Notes under the pieces: generated by a model
What the model was told of the DNA's origin: nothing
What the model saw: the letters and a program-made list of their open reading frames with translations, nothing else
Databases searched by the model: none
Program-made: the position numbers and the translations under genes
Assembly (NCBI GenBank): GCA_013054445.1
Contig: JAAMPI010000049.1
Location: 18,331-82,330, forward strand
DNA from: Cudoniella acicularis
Lineage: Eukaryota > Ascomycota > Leotiomycetes > Helotiales > Helotiaceae
Reading direction: 5' to 3'
DNA length: 64,000 nucleotides
Shown here: in pieces, positions 34,533-46,602 of the stretch
Layout of the letters: each line of letters starts with the position of its first letter
Position numbering within the stretch: the first letter of the stretch is position 1

Positions 34533-35329
34533 CTAGGTTTCAAGCAACCATTCTCCAGCACATAAGGTTACACCGGCAAATCCGAAAATGATTGTTGCGT
34601 ACAGCAGCCCGCGAGGCGCTTCTAAGGTGCCTCCCTGCCTCCCTGCCTCCATGCATCGGGCCATGAGATCATCTTACAGTTGTTTGCATGCTGAAAACTT
34701 TTCGATGGTGGGGTGGCTGAGACAGCACTCCGTAGGTACGGAGTACATTTTCTTCAATTTAATCACGCGTGATTGGTTGAAATTCGAGTTGGATCCCTGA
34801 GGCACAAAAGGTCACGTGGACAATTGGACCCCAGTGGCCTTGACTTCAAGGTTGCACGGCCACATAAGACGCTAGTCCTCTTTGGGTATACAGTGCGAGC
34901 TAACCACTATCGCCAAACAACCTCATCTCCCTTCTCGCGAATCTCTTCACAGCAAAGCAGTCGGCAAGGCCTTGTGGGAGACCTGTCTGATCCGTCTAAA
35001 GTTCAAACGCTCAGCTCAAGTGGCGCAGCGCGAATATCTTGCGTGTCGTTCCCAGCCCTGTTCAGCCCTATGCTATCATATCGCTGTTCAGCACAGTACA
35101 ATCCGTTCTCCGCAGTGCCTCACCATGGCCTAAACCGCCGTGAGTCCGTGATGACTGATGAGATGAGGGTTCAAGAACTCTTCATATTTCCTGAGGACCC
35201 GCTCTAGAAGCTACTTTTCGTGTTGTGTCCTTGATCTCATCCTGTACTTTCGATGTTGTAAAGGCGCGTTTTATACCCCATATTTTCGTCATTGATCTTG
35301 ACCCGTTCGTATTCCGAAAGATCGCTGTA

Positions 35330-37536
35330 ATGGTGTACTGTGGGAAGCCGTCCAGAGGCTGCCAAACATGCCGAACAAGAAAAATCCGGGTGAGTGGGAA
35401 CCCATACCTTTAATACCTCCGTGTGGTCGCCCGACTGCATCTCCCTCCGCACTATCAGATGCCGGCAAATGGGATGGTTGTGGTCGTATCGGCTCAAGCC
35501 AAGTCCAGAGTTGGATGTCTCAGCTCGAGTAGGAAAGAGCCGCGACTGACCATTTGTGAAGTGCGATCAAGCCACTCCTGCATGTGGACAATGCTTGAAG
35601 GCCGAAAAGGAATGTCCCGGATATCGAGACATGCTGAGCCTGTCTTTTCGAGATGAGTCGGATGCCGTGGTTGAAAAAGCCAAGGCAAGGGAAAGAGCCA
35701 AGGCTAGAAGAAGTCCCATCCCAAACGTCGTTGTCTCTTCTTCATCAAATATAACGGTACCGCAAAGGAGGACAAGGGGAGTGAGTGGAAACAGAAGCAC
35801 AGGCTCCCCACCAGCCTACCGAGACCACTCAAAGACATCGCCGGCTGCTTCTCTCCAGCTTTCCAGCCACACCAACAACATCGAACTCCCCACACCTTCA
35901 CCCGACGGATCGGACCGTGAAGTCATTACTCAGAACCTAACATCAGCCACTCCATCGCCACCCCTTGCCATAGCACCGAGCATCGCAGAACGGGGGATCA
36001 ACTACTTCTTTTCCAACTTCGTTGCTGAGCCCAGCGGCCCATCTCCTGGCCACTTCCACCACCTGCATTCCATTTACAACGCTAATGGCGTTGACGATGT
36101 GTTAAGATCCTGCCTCATTGCTACTGGTCTAGCAGGTCTCTCTAATGTGTCTAAATCTGCTCCTTTAATGGGCTACGCCCGCAGGGAATACACCATCGCA
36201 CTACGAAAAATCAACGCCGCACTCTTATCCTCGACAGAAGCGAGAAAAGATAGCACTCTAATGTCAATCATGGTCGTCTCGGTCTTCGAGACAGTCGCAG
36301 GAGCACAACGACTTTCACTCAAGGCGTGGACCGAGCATATAAACGGGGCAGCCACCCTGGTTAAGCTTCGCGGGCGTTCTCAGTTGAAGACGCGAGTAGG
36401 CTTGGGCCTCTTCATCCAAGCAAGCTCCCACCTTCTCATTAGTTGCATGCAAAGGGAGATTCCCAACCCACAACAAATCACCGATCTGAGGAATGCAGCC
36501 TTCGACCAAATCTCCTCCGGTGGAGTATGGCAATTTTTAGAGGCCGTTGGCAGGCTCGCAAATTTTCGCGCCGCAATGAGAAATGGATCTCTGACGGACT
36601 GCGAAACCATTATCAACACCGCTTTAAATATCGATGGCGATTTAATGCAATTGTTTTCGAACGTACCTCCAGACTGGCTATACGAGTCAGTCTACACTGA
36701 TTCTAGTCCCGAGGTCGTGTACAATGGTCGTTACGACATTTACTACGATTACTTTATAGCTCAAATCTGGAACGGGATGCGCTGTGCTCGAATAATGCTC
36801 AACGAAACCATTAGATCTCGGCTTCTAGAAGGATTCACATCGATGCCGCCACGCTTCACAACTAGCGAATACACCGCTCAGTTCCAAATATCCATTGACA
36901 CCATTATCAAAATGCGAGACGACATTCTACATTCCGTCCCCCAGAAACTAGGATATGTACACAGGAAACCTTTCTCAACCCCCGAGTCGCAAGATTTCTC
37001 TTCGCCACTTTCCGGCAATGATCTCGATAGCATCAATTTATCTTTCACAGATCTTCTCTCGTCCTCGGACTTACCTCGCTTCAGCCCAGTCCCGGAAGAA
37101 CAAAGAAGTGTCCCTCTAGTGAGATCGCCTTCTTTTCCCGCAATAGGCGGGTATTACCTACTCTGGCCGCTATGTAAGTAACTCCCCCTTTTACTATTCT
37201 TCAATCTCTCCTAACACCAACCGCACAGTCATAGCAGCCTCCACCCCCCTAACCCCCCTCACCACCCGCCCCTTCATAACCCGCACCCTCCGCTTCATCG
37301 GCACCGAAATGGGCATCTCCCACGGCAGCAACCTCGCCAGCTTCCTTGAAACAGCCCATTTCATGAATCAAGTAAGGGATTATCCCCAGCGCGGTGATCT
37401 GGCCCAGCATATGATTGGTGAGGGGATTGGGGGGCCGAGTGCGTTAGGCAAGGCGAGAGCGGAGTTGTGGTCGCGGACTGGGGCGGAGAATGCTGATGCT
37501 GATGTTGTTGAAGGTAATGAGATTTTGATGGCGTGA
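35330..37536 (+). CDS. Zn2Cys6 fungal transcription factor
   Basis: Three exons: 35330-35389, 35562-37173 and 37229-37536, total 659 residues. The binuclear Zn cluster sits at the N-terminus: C11, C14, C21, C28, C31 and C38, spaced C-x2-C-x6-C-x6-C-x2-C-x6-C. The 172-nt first intron falls between KIR and C21, a common position in this family. A basic Ser/Pro-rich linker (KARERAKARRSP) is followed by the fungal regulatory domain, for example LMSIMVVSVFETVAGAQRLS and WTEHINGAATLVKLRG, which look like the Fungal_trans_2 fold. Target genes cannot be inferred, as there is no adjacent metabolic cluster. Codon use is normal and the frame intact. Confidence 0.9.
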
Positions 37537-38074
37537 TGAAATGGATAGGATGGAAGATGATGGATGAATCTTATGAGATGTATGTGTGGTGGAAAGGGTA
37601 GGATGGATGAGATGGAAAGAAATGAATTTCACGAAGGGGGAGGGATTATGATGTTACGAGATGCATGTAGGATGGAAAAGCTTGATGAATACGATCGCAG
37701 AATTGGTATGTATGTACTGTACAAAAATATCATCACATCAATTCTCCCATATCAGTAATCTACTGTGATGTGATGTGGTCGATCATATGATATGCATTAT
37801 CTCATATGTATGCCCAATGCCTCTTTCTTTCCCTTGAACTATGATTTTTAGTCAGGCTAGCTTACCTTCCGCAACCCATCAATCCGGATTTCGGAGTAAA
37901 TGTCATCTCTCCAAAACGCCATTTTTCCATGCAGCGCCTCGCAAATTTAGTGAATCTTCAGAATACAGGGGTGTTGTTCTCATCGCAAAAAAAAAGAGAG
38001 AAAGAAAAATTCAAAATGCCCAACCCCATTCCCCATCTGCTATGCCTGGAGAACCAACATATACAACTGCCTTT
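37537..38074. other. Convergent 3' region
   Basis: Spacer between the regulator and TAF4 stop codons, with many ATGAGATG/GATGGA-like short repeats around 37540-37680. No gene seen. Confidence 0.5.
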
Positions 38075-40058
38075 TTATTTCGGCTCCGATTGGTCGAGGG
38101 ACATATACGCCTTCTGTAAGGCCTTTTTCTCTCGACCGTCTTCCTCAAGAACGGCAACCCAATCTCGGAGTTGGATGCCTTTGCCTTTGTCCTGGTCTTC
38201 TCGCCACTGTCCCAAACGTCGTACGGGTTCAGCGGTGAGCTTCTCGGGTGCGGGGGGACCTGTGTTACCAGGAGTTCCTGGAAGTCCTTGGGTCATTATG
38301 CGACCTGGTGTACTCGCACCACTTCCAGATCCGCCGCCACCCCCCATCATCCAGCTATACTTTTTCTTTTTGCCAAACAGACCTCCACCTCCTCCTAAGA
38401 AGGCAGCGGTTGTGTTATTGGCAGCGGCGTGACTCATAGCTTCGTTCATCTTCGATTGAGCCTTTTTACTTTGCTCCTTCTTTGTTGGAGCTTTCTCAGA
38501 GATCTCTGGTGCGACCGAACCTGGAGTTCCAGGTGCAACTGAGCTTTGCCGTCCAGGAACATCGCCTGAGATGCGAGCTGCCCGCTTACGAAGCCGTGCT
38601 TCTTCAAAGTCACGCTCTTTTACAGCTTTGGCTCGAAGAGCAATGACCACATCGTTTGCAGGAGATTTTTGGTTCTCTACTGGAGTCTTTGCGCCATCTG
38701 AAACAGGAGTCGGCATCTTATTTGCAGCTGAGAAAGAGCCTATGCAAAGTTAGTAATACGAAATGAAAATTTGAAAAGAGACGTGTACGCTTTAAGGGGT
38801 TCGAGTGTGGGCTCACTGCACTCTCCCATCCAGCTCGAGGACCATCATCAGCTATCAAACTTGTTCCAGAAGCAGGAACTGGAGCAACCCCAGCATCAGT
38901 CCATTCTCCAGGTATTAGACCATGAGATCCAGTTTGTCTTCCTTTAGCCAGCTTCACAGCATCTTCAAGTAAAGTTCGTAAGCGAAACTTCGTAGCTAAG
39001 GACAACAGAGCAATTTGATCCGCAAGTGGCGTGTCCGCCGGAAGAAATGTGCCTGTCGTAGTCGTGATGGCGCCCTTTGGGCCTATTGCTGATTGAACCC
39101 GAACACTAGAATTTGCAAAGTCTTTTGGTAGAGTGAACAAGCCCATACCACCATTCTCGCCTGTCATGAGTCCAAGTCCATGTTCCGAAGCAATTTTGGC
39201 CGCTCTTGCTTGTGTATAATGGATGTTAGCGAAAGCGTTATTCAACTCAAGTTGTCTCGAAGAAGCGAGTTTTCGAGCAGAATCGTGCCATGCTTTGTCG
39301 GCTACCTTCTGGTGGAACTCGTCTTGTGACCTCGAATGTCCGCCTTCAGCAGCTGCATTTGCTGGGCCTGCACCATAGAACGAGCCTTCGTCACCTGGAG
39401 GGAACTGAGAGAAGCTATGTCCAGGCCCAGAGTATTGAGTATTGAAGGATGTATTAAATAAATACTGCTCTTCTTCTTTAAGGTCGATTCCAGTTCCAGC
39501 TAATACGTCTGCGGCATCCATTCCATCTTCCCTACTTTTCTCCGCTGGTTTTAGGGGTGGGCCCATCATGCCAGTGGCTTGTGATTGGGGCGGTGGCTGC
39601 TGTTGCTGCGGCGCCATAGCATATGCATTATAATTGGGAGGAATGGGATTTTGGTTCGTGTTCGGGCTCTGGCTCTGGCTCGGGAAGGTGAGAGGGCTTT
39701 GGTGTTGTGGAGAGTTCTGGTATTGCGCCATTTGGTTGTTAGGCTGTGACTGCGGAAGGCTAAGGGCGGGTGTTGTGCTTCCATTTGAATAGGGAGTATT
39801 GTAAACATTTGGTGGCAGTTGAACATTTGCAAAGTGAGGAGACGCACTCGCAGACTGCTGGCCCGTTGCGCCAGGACTCATGGTGTAGGGTGACTGAACA
39901 TAAGGTGAACCTGGCTGTGAAGAGGGATTCGGAGAGAGACGTGCTCGTTTTGCTTGAGGATAGGGAAACTGAGACTGTTGTGGTCCAGGAGACGTTGCGC
40001 TCTGTGGCGGAGAAAAGGGCCTTTGAGGCATCGGATACTGCTGCTGTGGTTGCGCCAT
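38075..40058 (-). CDS. TAF4: TFIID subunit TAF4
   Basis: Exon 1 is 38789-40058 and exon 2 is 38075-38739; the intron is 49 nt with TTACTAAC branch and TAG acceptor. The join is NPLKRSFSAANKMPTP and the length is 644 residues. The N-terminal 190 residues are Gln/Pro/Ser-rich and disordered. The TAF4 C-terminal domain follows: ADVLAGTGIDLKEEEQYL, ASRQLELNNAFANIHYTQ, then IALLSLATKFRLRTLLEDAV (histone-fold helix) and SPANDVVIALRAKAVKERDFE. It ends with GIQLRDWVAVLEEDGREKKA. TAF4 pairs with TAF12 in TFIID. I start at ATG 40056-40058 (MAQPQQQYP); the open frame extends further upstream without an ATG. Confidence 0.9.
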
Positions 40059-40555
40059 TGTTACTGGCTTTGATGGGTCTTCCTCTCCAGTCTCCAGAAT
40101 CAAATTCCTTATTCACAATCCTCACAAGGCAGGCGCAAAGCCCACCGTCCTCCAGGAACTTCGACCCATGCGCAGTCTGTAGCTATCGATGACGACAGAG
40201 GAATCGCGCCTGTCCTAGATAATTCGAGATATTGCTCGGATGGTCAACGGTTGCGCTGGTGGGAAATTTGGCCATGGCATTGTAGAGAGAGAAGTTGGCC
40301 TGTCTTCGCGGAGTCGCGATCCGCTTAGCGTTATTGGCACGTGACCGTGACAGGCATTATCTCCAAAGGTTGACAATGAATCGCGTTCAAGAGCTTCGCA
40401 ACTCTGAATCTGTCACCCCAACATTTGTTCCTGGCGCACTTCAAGAAGCTTGGTACGGAATTGGCGGACAGACATGAAAATCTTCTGATTACCATTCGCT
40501 GCGTTTGGCAAGGAAATTCTATTACCATACACCATTCAAGCCAAAACATCGCAGG
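40059..40555. other. Divergent promoter TAF4 / YSH1
   Basis: 497 bp between the two start codons. A CACGTGAC lies at 40338-40345, near the middle. No coding signal. Confidence 0.5.
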
Positions 40556-43468
40556 ATGGCCTCGAAACGCAAAGCAGCCGCTATGGCTCCGGCGCCTGAA
40601 GAGCCCGTCGACCCAGCGGACGAGTTGATGTTTCTATGTCTAGGAGGAGGCAACGAGGTTGGCAGATCCTGCCATATCATCCAGTACAAGGGCAAAACCG
40701 TTATGGTGAGTAGCGCTCCCTTTCTAAAGAAATTCATCCGCTAACAATCCCCAGCTTGATGCAGGTATGCATGCTGGTTACGATGGCTTAGCAGCTCTTC
40801 CTTTTTATGACGACTTTGACCTAAGTACTGTCGATGTACTTCTAATCAGCCAGTAAGCGAATCTCCTTTTGTTCAGCGTGGAGTGGAGGAAAGGGCATGG
40901 ACAAGATACCATAAATTTGTTTGGTTGGTGGGCATCTCTCTTGCTAGATGCCCGATCCATGCTTTACGGTCTATCATGTATACAAGAATCAATACAAATC
41001 TTTTACCGGAGAGGCTGCATGTCTTGATTCTGTGAAGATGACCTGCATTTGAGTATACAGAATTGTACATATCTCGCCCTGCCTTTCCGTCATCATCCAC
41101 CACCTCCTTACCCATAGCATACGTGGAGGATTCAGGCTAACCTTCCAAGTTTTCACATCGACCATGCGGCTTCACTTCCATACGTATTGGCGAAGACGAA
41201 CTTCAAGGGCCGAGTTTTCATGACGCATCCGACAAAAGCTATCTACAAATGGCTTGTACTTGATAGTATCAGAGTCGGGGGAGCGTCTTCGACGACTCAG
41301 CCTGTCTACACTGAAGCAGATCATCTATCAACCTTTCCTCAAATTGAAGCCATCGACTACCATACCACCCACACTATATCCTCTATTCGAATTACACCAT
41401 ATCCGGCTGGCCACGTCCTTGGTGCTGCAATGTTCTTGATTGAGATCGCTGGTCTCAAGATATTTTTCACCGGAGACTATTCTCGAGAGGACGATCGCCA
41501 TCTTGTGTCTGCCGAAGTACCAAAAGGGGTTAAAATAGATGTTCTGATCACTGAGTCAACTTACGGGATTGCTTCGCATATACCACGCCTGGAACGAGAA
41601 CAAGCACTTATGAAGGCTATCACTGGCATAATAAACCGAGGAGGCCGGGTCTTGATGCCGGTATTTGCCTTGGGACGAGCACAAGAACTTCTATTAATTT
41701 TAGACGATTATTGGAGTCGTCACGAAGCTTACCAGAAGGTTCCTATTTACTATGCATGCAATTTGGCACGTAAATGTATGCTTGTATATCAAACATATAT
41801 TGGAGCCATGAATGATAACATAAAGCGGCTCTTCCGAGAGGGAATGGCAGAAGCGGAGGCTTCGAAAGATACTGCTGGGAAAAGAGGCCCTTGGGACTTT
41901 AAATATATTCGCTCTTTGAGAAGTCTAGATCGGTTTGACGATGTTGGAAGCTGTGTCATGCTTGCCAGTCCTGGTATGCTACAAAATGGCTTGAGCAGAG
42001 AATTACTCGAGCGATGGGCCCCGAGTGACAAGAATGGAGTCATTATCACTGGTTATAGTGTCGAGGGCACGATGGCAAAGCAAATCGTACAAGAGCCGGA
42101 TCAAATCCAAGTTATCATGTCGCGCAATACTGGGGGAGCAAGACGGGGACCTGGTTCTGGTGATGGCGACAAAATAATGATTCCTAGACGTTGCAGCATT
42201 CAAGAATATTCTTTCGCTGCTCATGTTGATGGCGTGGAGAATCGAGAGTTTATTGAAGAGGTGGCTGCACCTGTAGTGGTAGGTCTTCAAATCTCCGTTG
42301 TTTTTGAAGTACTAATGAGTGGCAGATTCTGGTCCATGGCGAGCAACACAACATGATGCGATTAAAGTCAAAGTTACTCTCTCTCAATGCAGACAAGACC
42401 ACCAAGGTCAAAGTGTTCAGTCCACGTAATTGTGAGGAACTTCGGATCCCATTTAAGGCAGATAAGGTTGCCAAAGTTGTTGGAAAATTGGCCAATATGC
42501 CTCCCCCTTCTCTGAATTCGGACGGGAACCACTCTCAACTCATCACCGGTGTCTTGGTCCAGAACGATTTCAAGATGTCTTTAATGGCTCCTGAAGATTT
42601 GAGGGAATATGCAGGATTGACAACTACCACAATCACCTGTAAACAGCGCATGACGCTCAGTGCTGCTGGTATTGAACTGATCAAATGGGCTCTAGAAGGC
42701 ACTTTTGGGAGCATCGAAGAGCTGCCGGAAAGCAAACCAAAAATGGGTACGAATGGTGACACGCATATGAATGGGTCTTCAGAAGAGGCTGATGAGGAAA
42801 TCTCGAGTCAATCGACCGCTTACTTGGTGATGGGCTGTGTTACCGTCCGTCACCGAAATAACGGAGAGGTTGAACTGGAATGGGAAGGCAACATGCTTAA
42901 TGATGGCATTGCCGACGCAATTATGGCAGTCTTGTTCTCGGTAGAAAGCAGTCCTGCAGCAGTAAAACGTTCGTACATTTCCCAAAATTCTCTATCGATG
43001 CTGATTAAATATTTCTTAGAATCTTCAAGCAAGCATTCTCACTCACATGCGCTCCCAACTCGAAATCCCCATGCGAACCTATCGCCAAATGAAAGATTAG
43101 AACGACTCTTCTTGTTCCTAGAGGCACAATTTGGCGCTGACAGTCTCACACCAATTCCGATTCCAAAAATAAATCCAAAGCGTACCCAGCTTGCTCCTGG
43201 CTCGCCGATGACCCTAAAAGACGAAGAGGCTACACCAGAAGGCTCGGAAGACGGTGATCGAGAACTGGAGGCTCTTCAAAAGGAGGAAATCGAACGCCTA
43301 CACAAAGTTGGTATTCCTGTACCAGGAGTGGAGGTCAAGGTCGACAAGATGATTGCCCAGGTATGGCTTGAGGATCTAGAAGTTGAATGTGCAAATAGGG
43401 TTTTTGGGGACAGGGTACGTGCTGTGGTGGAGCGAGCCGTTGAAGTTACGGCGCCTTTGTGGGCTTGA
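40556..43468 (+). CDS. YSH1: Pre-mRNA 3'-end endonuclease YSH1 (CPSF-73)
   Basis: Zn-dependent metallo-beta-lactamase/beta-CASP nuclease that cuts pre-mRNA before polyadenylation. Exons: 40556-40705, 40755-40852, 41150-42278 and 42326-43468, total 839 residues, all phases exact. The catalytic [13 protein letters not shown] starts at residue 83. [12 protein letters not shown] (third metal motif), [29 protein letters not shown] and [12 protein letters not shown] are present, as is [17 protein letters not shown] of the beta-CASP/C-terminal part. The second intron is 297 nt, far longer than its neighbours, and splits the codon of the first catalytic His (CA|T). The C-terminal domain binds partners of the cleavage factor. 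Confidence 0.95.
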
Positions 43469-44056
43469 ACAATGAAAATGGAGAAATGCATTGGGAATGA
43501 CTAGGTATCTCATTTGATCCATATGAGCTTCATCGGGGTAATGGCGTTATTATGGGCTAGATACGGACAAGTCTTCTCATGGCCTCGAAAATAAGGATAT
43601 CATAAGGTGGGAGGGATTGTATTGATTATTGCAGCAGAGGGTAATTTTACCTCATTTGTCTAATTATGCCAAGAAACTCCAAAGCCCCTTTCATCTCATG
43701 GAAATACAAGGTTTTCACCGCCTCCATTTCCAACTCACCGTTATCATCCTAAATTCCAGGCATCTTCCCCGTTGATGTTTCCAGTTGGTCGCCAACCAGC
43801 GAACAACGCGCTTCCCGCCCCTTGGCCTAGCCGAGCCAGCCACCATATGCCCCCGCATTGCGGTAGTGCCCTTTCTGCAGCCGCCTGACGTCGCATACCC
43901 ATTCACCCTTATAGCACCTCATTCTCATTTAGCATAAAGCATCCTACTTTATTTATTCTCATAAAAAAGACCAAGCTGCACCTGGTCTCACTCGATCCTA
44001 AATCTAATTCTTCAGAACTACTTCATCTTTTAAACCCTGCAACAAAGGAATCCAAA
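43469..44056. other. Intergenic
   Basis: 3' region of YSH1 and a CT-rich leader before 44057. Nothing else seen. Confidence 0.5.
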
Positions 44057-44299
44057 ATGCCATTCTCTCCTTCTCTCCAGCAATCTCGCGTGAGGATTTG
44101 CGTTCTTGCAGCGCTGAGCATCACGATATTGCTCTGGACGGTGGTGCATTTGCGGCACTTTATTCCGAGAGTTCATGGCCTGAGGGGGGCTGGGGCAGGA
44201 TGCGATTCGTTTTATGTTAGTGATCTGGTGGGGTGTGCTGGAAATGCCACTGGGGCTGTCAAGGGAGAACATCAGAGAGGGTGGAAGCAATGGCTATGA
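44057..44299 (+). CDS. Possible start of a type II membrane protein, broken or mis-annotated
   Basis: An ATG after a pyrimidine-rich leader opens an 80-codon frame. It begins with a short basic tail and a membrane anchor (MPFSPSLQQSRVRICVLAAL, then SITILLWTVV), as in Golgi glycosyltransferases. It stops at 44299. Downstream, all three frames carry coding-looking fragments (for example GWNAYETPGDGVDTNSS near 44500), but none can be joined with convincing splice sites. This may be a decayed gene. I do not recognise the family. Confidence 0.3.
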   Translation: MPFSPSLQQSRVRICVLAALSITILLWTVVHLRHFIPRVHGLRGAGAGCDSFYVSDLVGCAGNATGAVKGEHQRGWKQWL

Positions 44300-44965
44300 A
44301 TTGGGGGACAGTCAATTTTCGATACGGATTCGGGGAAAGAAGTTCGTCAAAGTGAGAACTCGAAGTGGAGTCTCCATTGGAAACCAGTGGGTATCTCCGG
44401 GGAGCGGGAGGGGGGAAAGCACGACACGATATTGTCGGCGTTACAGCTTTCGCCAAAATCGAGTAAATCCCTGAGATTGTGGTGATTTCAGCCGCGAGGG
44501 TGGAACGCCTATGAGACTCCGGGTGATGGTGTTGACACCAACAGCTCGGCCTTTCGTGGCGCTAGGCCCACAACTGTTTCATGAAGCAACAGCCTTCGCG
44601 AAGCCAGAAGCAGTGAGTTATTACAACATAAAATCATTACTTAAATGTTTTTTTGACAGAGCCTGCAGATTCGGGAAAGGGTCTGGTCATGTCTTGGTGG
44701 CAAAAGGGGATAGGTTTTCGGGAAAATAACAACAGTCTGCTTGCGGCGGTAATTTCTGGACATTCACATTGTACGTTTTTGGATGTAAACCATCAAATTT
44801 TAATAGAAATTGGCCAATTCAGTTGTAATAAAGTTTAAAGATGTCTGCTGTTGTGAGTAACTCTCCTCCTTCTTTCCACATAAATGCAGAAGAGTGGGAA
44901 AAGCGGCTCAAAAAAGGGGCCAGATGCTATGGGTTTTCTCTTGTCCTTTGGATCCCTCTTCTTTT

Positions 44966-45290
44966 GTGAGTATCTCTCTAACTGAGTACCCCTCCTTGTG
45001 GAAATATTTATTCTATTGTGAGTATCTATCCGCTTCGCCATCTGCCCTTCTGAGAATGTCTATTGTGTCGTGAGTATCTCTTCATTTGAATATCTCCCCT
45101 TATGTGACTGTTTATTCTATTGTGGGCATCTCTCCAATTAGGTATGTCTCTTTTTATGAATATCTATCCTGCTGTGAGTATCTCTCCACTTGAACGCCCC
45201 TCTTATAGGAATGTCTATCCTGTTGCAGGCATCTTTGAATATCTCCCCTTGTGTGAGTATTTACCCTGTTGTGAGTATCTCTCCCACACA
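44966..45290 (+). repeat. 52-bp-period minisatellite, about six copies
   Basis: Units begin GTGAGTATCTCTCCACTTGA or close variants. The anchor GTGAGTATC or its variants GTGGGCATC/GCAGGCATC starts at 44966, 45018, 45070, 45122, 45174, 45225 and 45271: four spacings of exactly 52, then 51 and 46. Copies differ by substitutions and small indels, so it is old. A related sequence, TGTTGTGAGTAACTCTCC, is at about 44850. The unit resembles a 5' splice site followed by pyrimidines, but I see no exon structure. Confidence 0.85.
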
Positions 45291-45493
45291 TAAATTAAAT
45301 AGAGCAACTTGATTAGTTCTAGAATGCGCAAATGGGTTTGAATTTATTTATTGATTGGTTTCCATACGAGTTCCTTCAGAATTATGGTAGGAAACTCTCC
45401 CGGTGAGTGGGGATATTCATGCATGCCACAGTAATCCAACAATCTTTTCCGGGAATTCCACTTGTCGAAATATCCAGCTCCAAGCCTCGGAAT

Positions 45494-46602
45494 CTAGTAA
45501 TTAACAACCTTGCATGAGAACCAGTACTGGAAGACCTGTGATAAGAAAATGCCGGCAGATGCCAGCATGAGGAGGTAGGTCACGAGGATACCTTCGAAAA
45601 GTTAGCATTGTATTTTTTCCACTAAGGGTGGTAGGAGGAAGCATCCTCCTAACCACTTAGACTCGGAACTCAAGAAAAGGAAGCAAAGGAAGAGCCTAAT
45701 TACCTATAATCATACCACGGCGAGAGGCATGTTGTACATCTTCTCTCTGAGCAATCCTGTAGAGCTGCCAGTACCCATTCGTAGCAAAAACAAAGGCGAG
45801 AAAGGCGAAGATGCCAAGAGTTGCACCCTGGTTTGTGGTCAATGCCGGTCTAACACATCCCCATTCTTGGTCATCACCCTGTGCTTGCTGTCGCTTGAGC
45901 AGGCTGGAAGAAAGGTCGAAGGTATTGATGTTCTGTCGAAGAGAGTTGTATAGGTTGAGCAGTTGAACATTAATGGTTTTGATACCGCTTCTCATAGATT
46001 TCAAGTAATGTGAAATTTTAATCAAGGGATTTTTGGCCTGTGGAATAGCAGCCGAGGTAGATTTTGGGGTGGGTGGAGTAGCGACCGCAATGGTAGTACA
46101 CGGAGTTAAAAATTTTTGACCGGGGATGACTAGATCATTGAGAGATTTCCTGTTAGTCATTGTTTTCTTTACAGAGGGTAAGTCTGGGAAAGAGAAAGGA
46201 TTAACGACTTACAGCAAAGGCCGGTTGTACTATAAACTTGGGGGACCAAGGAGACAATGACGGTTGTAGTGCTGGGTGGAAGAGTTGTTGCAACTGTAGT
46301 CGCATAGGCAACAGAGACCGTAGATGTAGTGCTGATGACCAGGTATGGCTCGAGTGAGGCAGTTGTTGGGTGGGTAATAGTCAAGAATCTGGTGCTAGTC
46401 ATGCTATATGGATCGCCCAGATTTAAATACGTTAATGTTTGAGTGGTGACAACGACATTAACGGAGGTTACGGCGCCAATATCTGCGAAAGTGACTAGAA
46501 CTGGGTCAATAGCTTGTCAACAAAGCAAGAAAAGGGGTACTCGCCTCCCAAAAGTGCCACCAAAAGTACAGCCACTGCTGTGAAGAACTTTGCTCCAATC
46601 AT
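45494..46602 (-). CDS. Unrecognised Thr-rich secretory/membrane protein (four exons)
   Basis: Exons 46545-46602, 46213-46482, 45704-46129 and 45494-45591 give 283 residues with exact phases. Residues 1-19 are a signal peptide (MIGAKFFTAVAVLLVALLG). Residues 20-130 are Thr/Ser/Val-rich and probably O-glycosylated (TTSTVSVAYATTVATTLPPS). A polar helix-prone part follows, with a Lys-Arg site (SSLLKRQQ). Two C-terminal membrane helices are at about 212-232 (GIFAFLAFVFATNGYWQLY) and 249-275 (ILVTYLLMLASAGIFLSQVF). Intron 1 uses a GC donor (GCGAGT); intron 2 ends 18 nt after a GACTAAC branch site. The exons are open only after splicing, so simple ORF scans miss most of it. I know no family; a cell-surface sensor or wall protein is a guess. 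Confidence 0.62.

Larger units (their letters stand above)
33741..35329. other. Long upstream region rich in simple repeats
   Basis: Between the DUF7702 start (minus) and the Zn2Cys6 gene (plus). It contains a GGT/GAT trinucleotide run (about 33803-33850), a G-rich tract, a TTCGAACC minisatellite and a CCTCCCTG repeat (about 34627-34650). A perfect 14-bp palindrome AATCACGCGTGATT is at 34761-34774 and a CACGTG at 34813-34818. Open frames here are low-complexity and not convincing. Confidence 0.5.

Noticed and set aside
44057..44835. A complete glycosyltransferase-like gene
   Set aside because: Only the anchor-like N-terminus is supported; downstream fragments cannot be joined without inventing splice sites.
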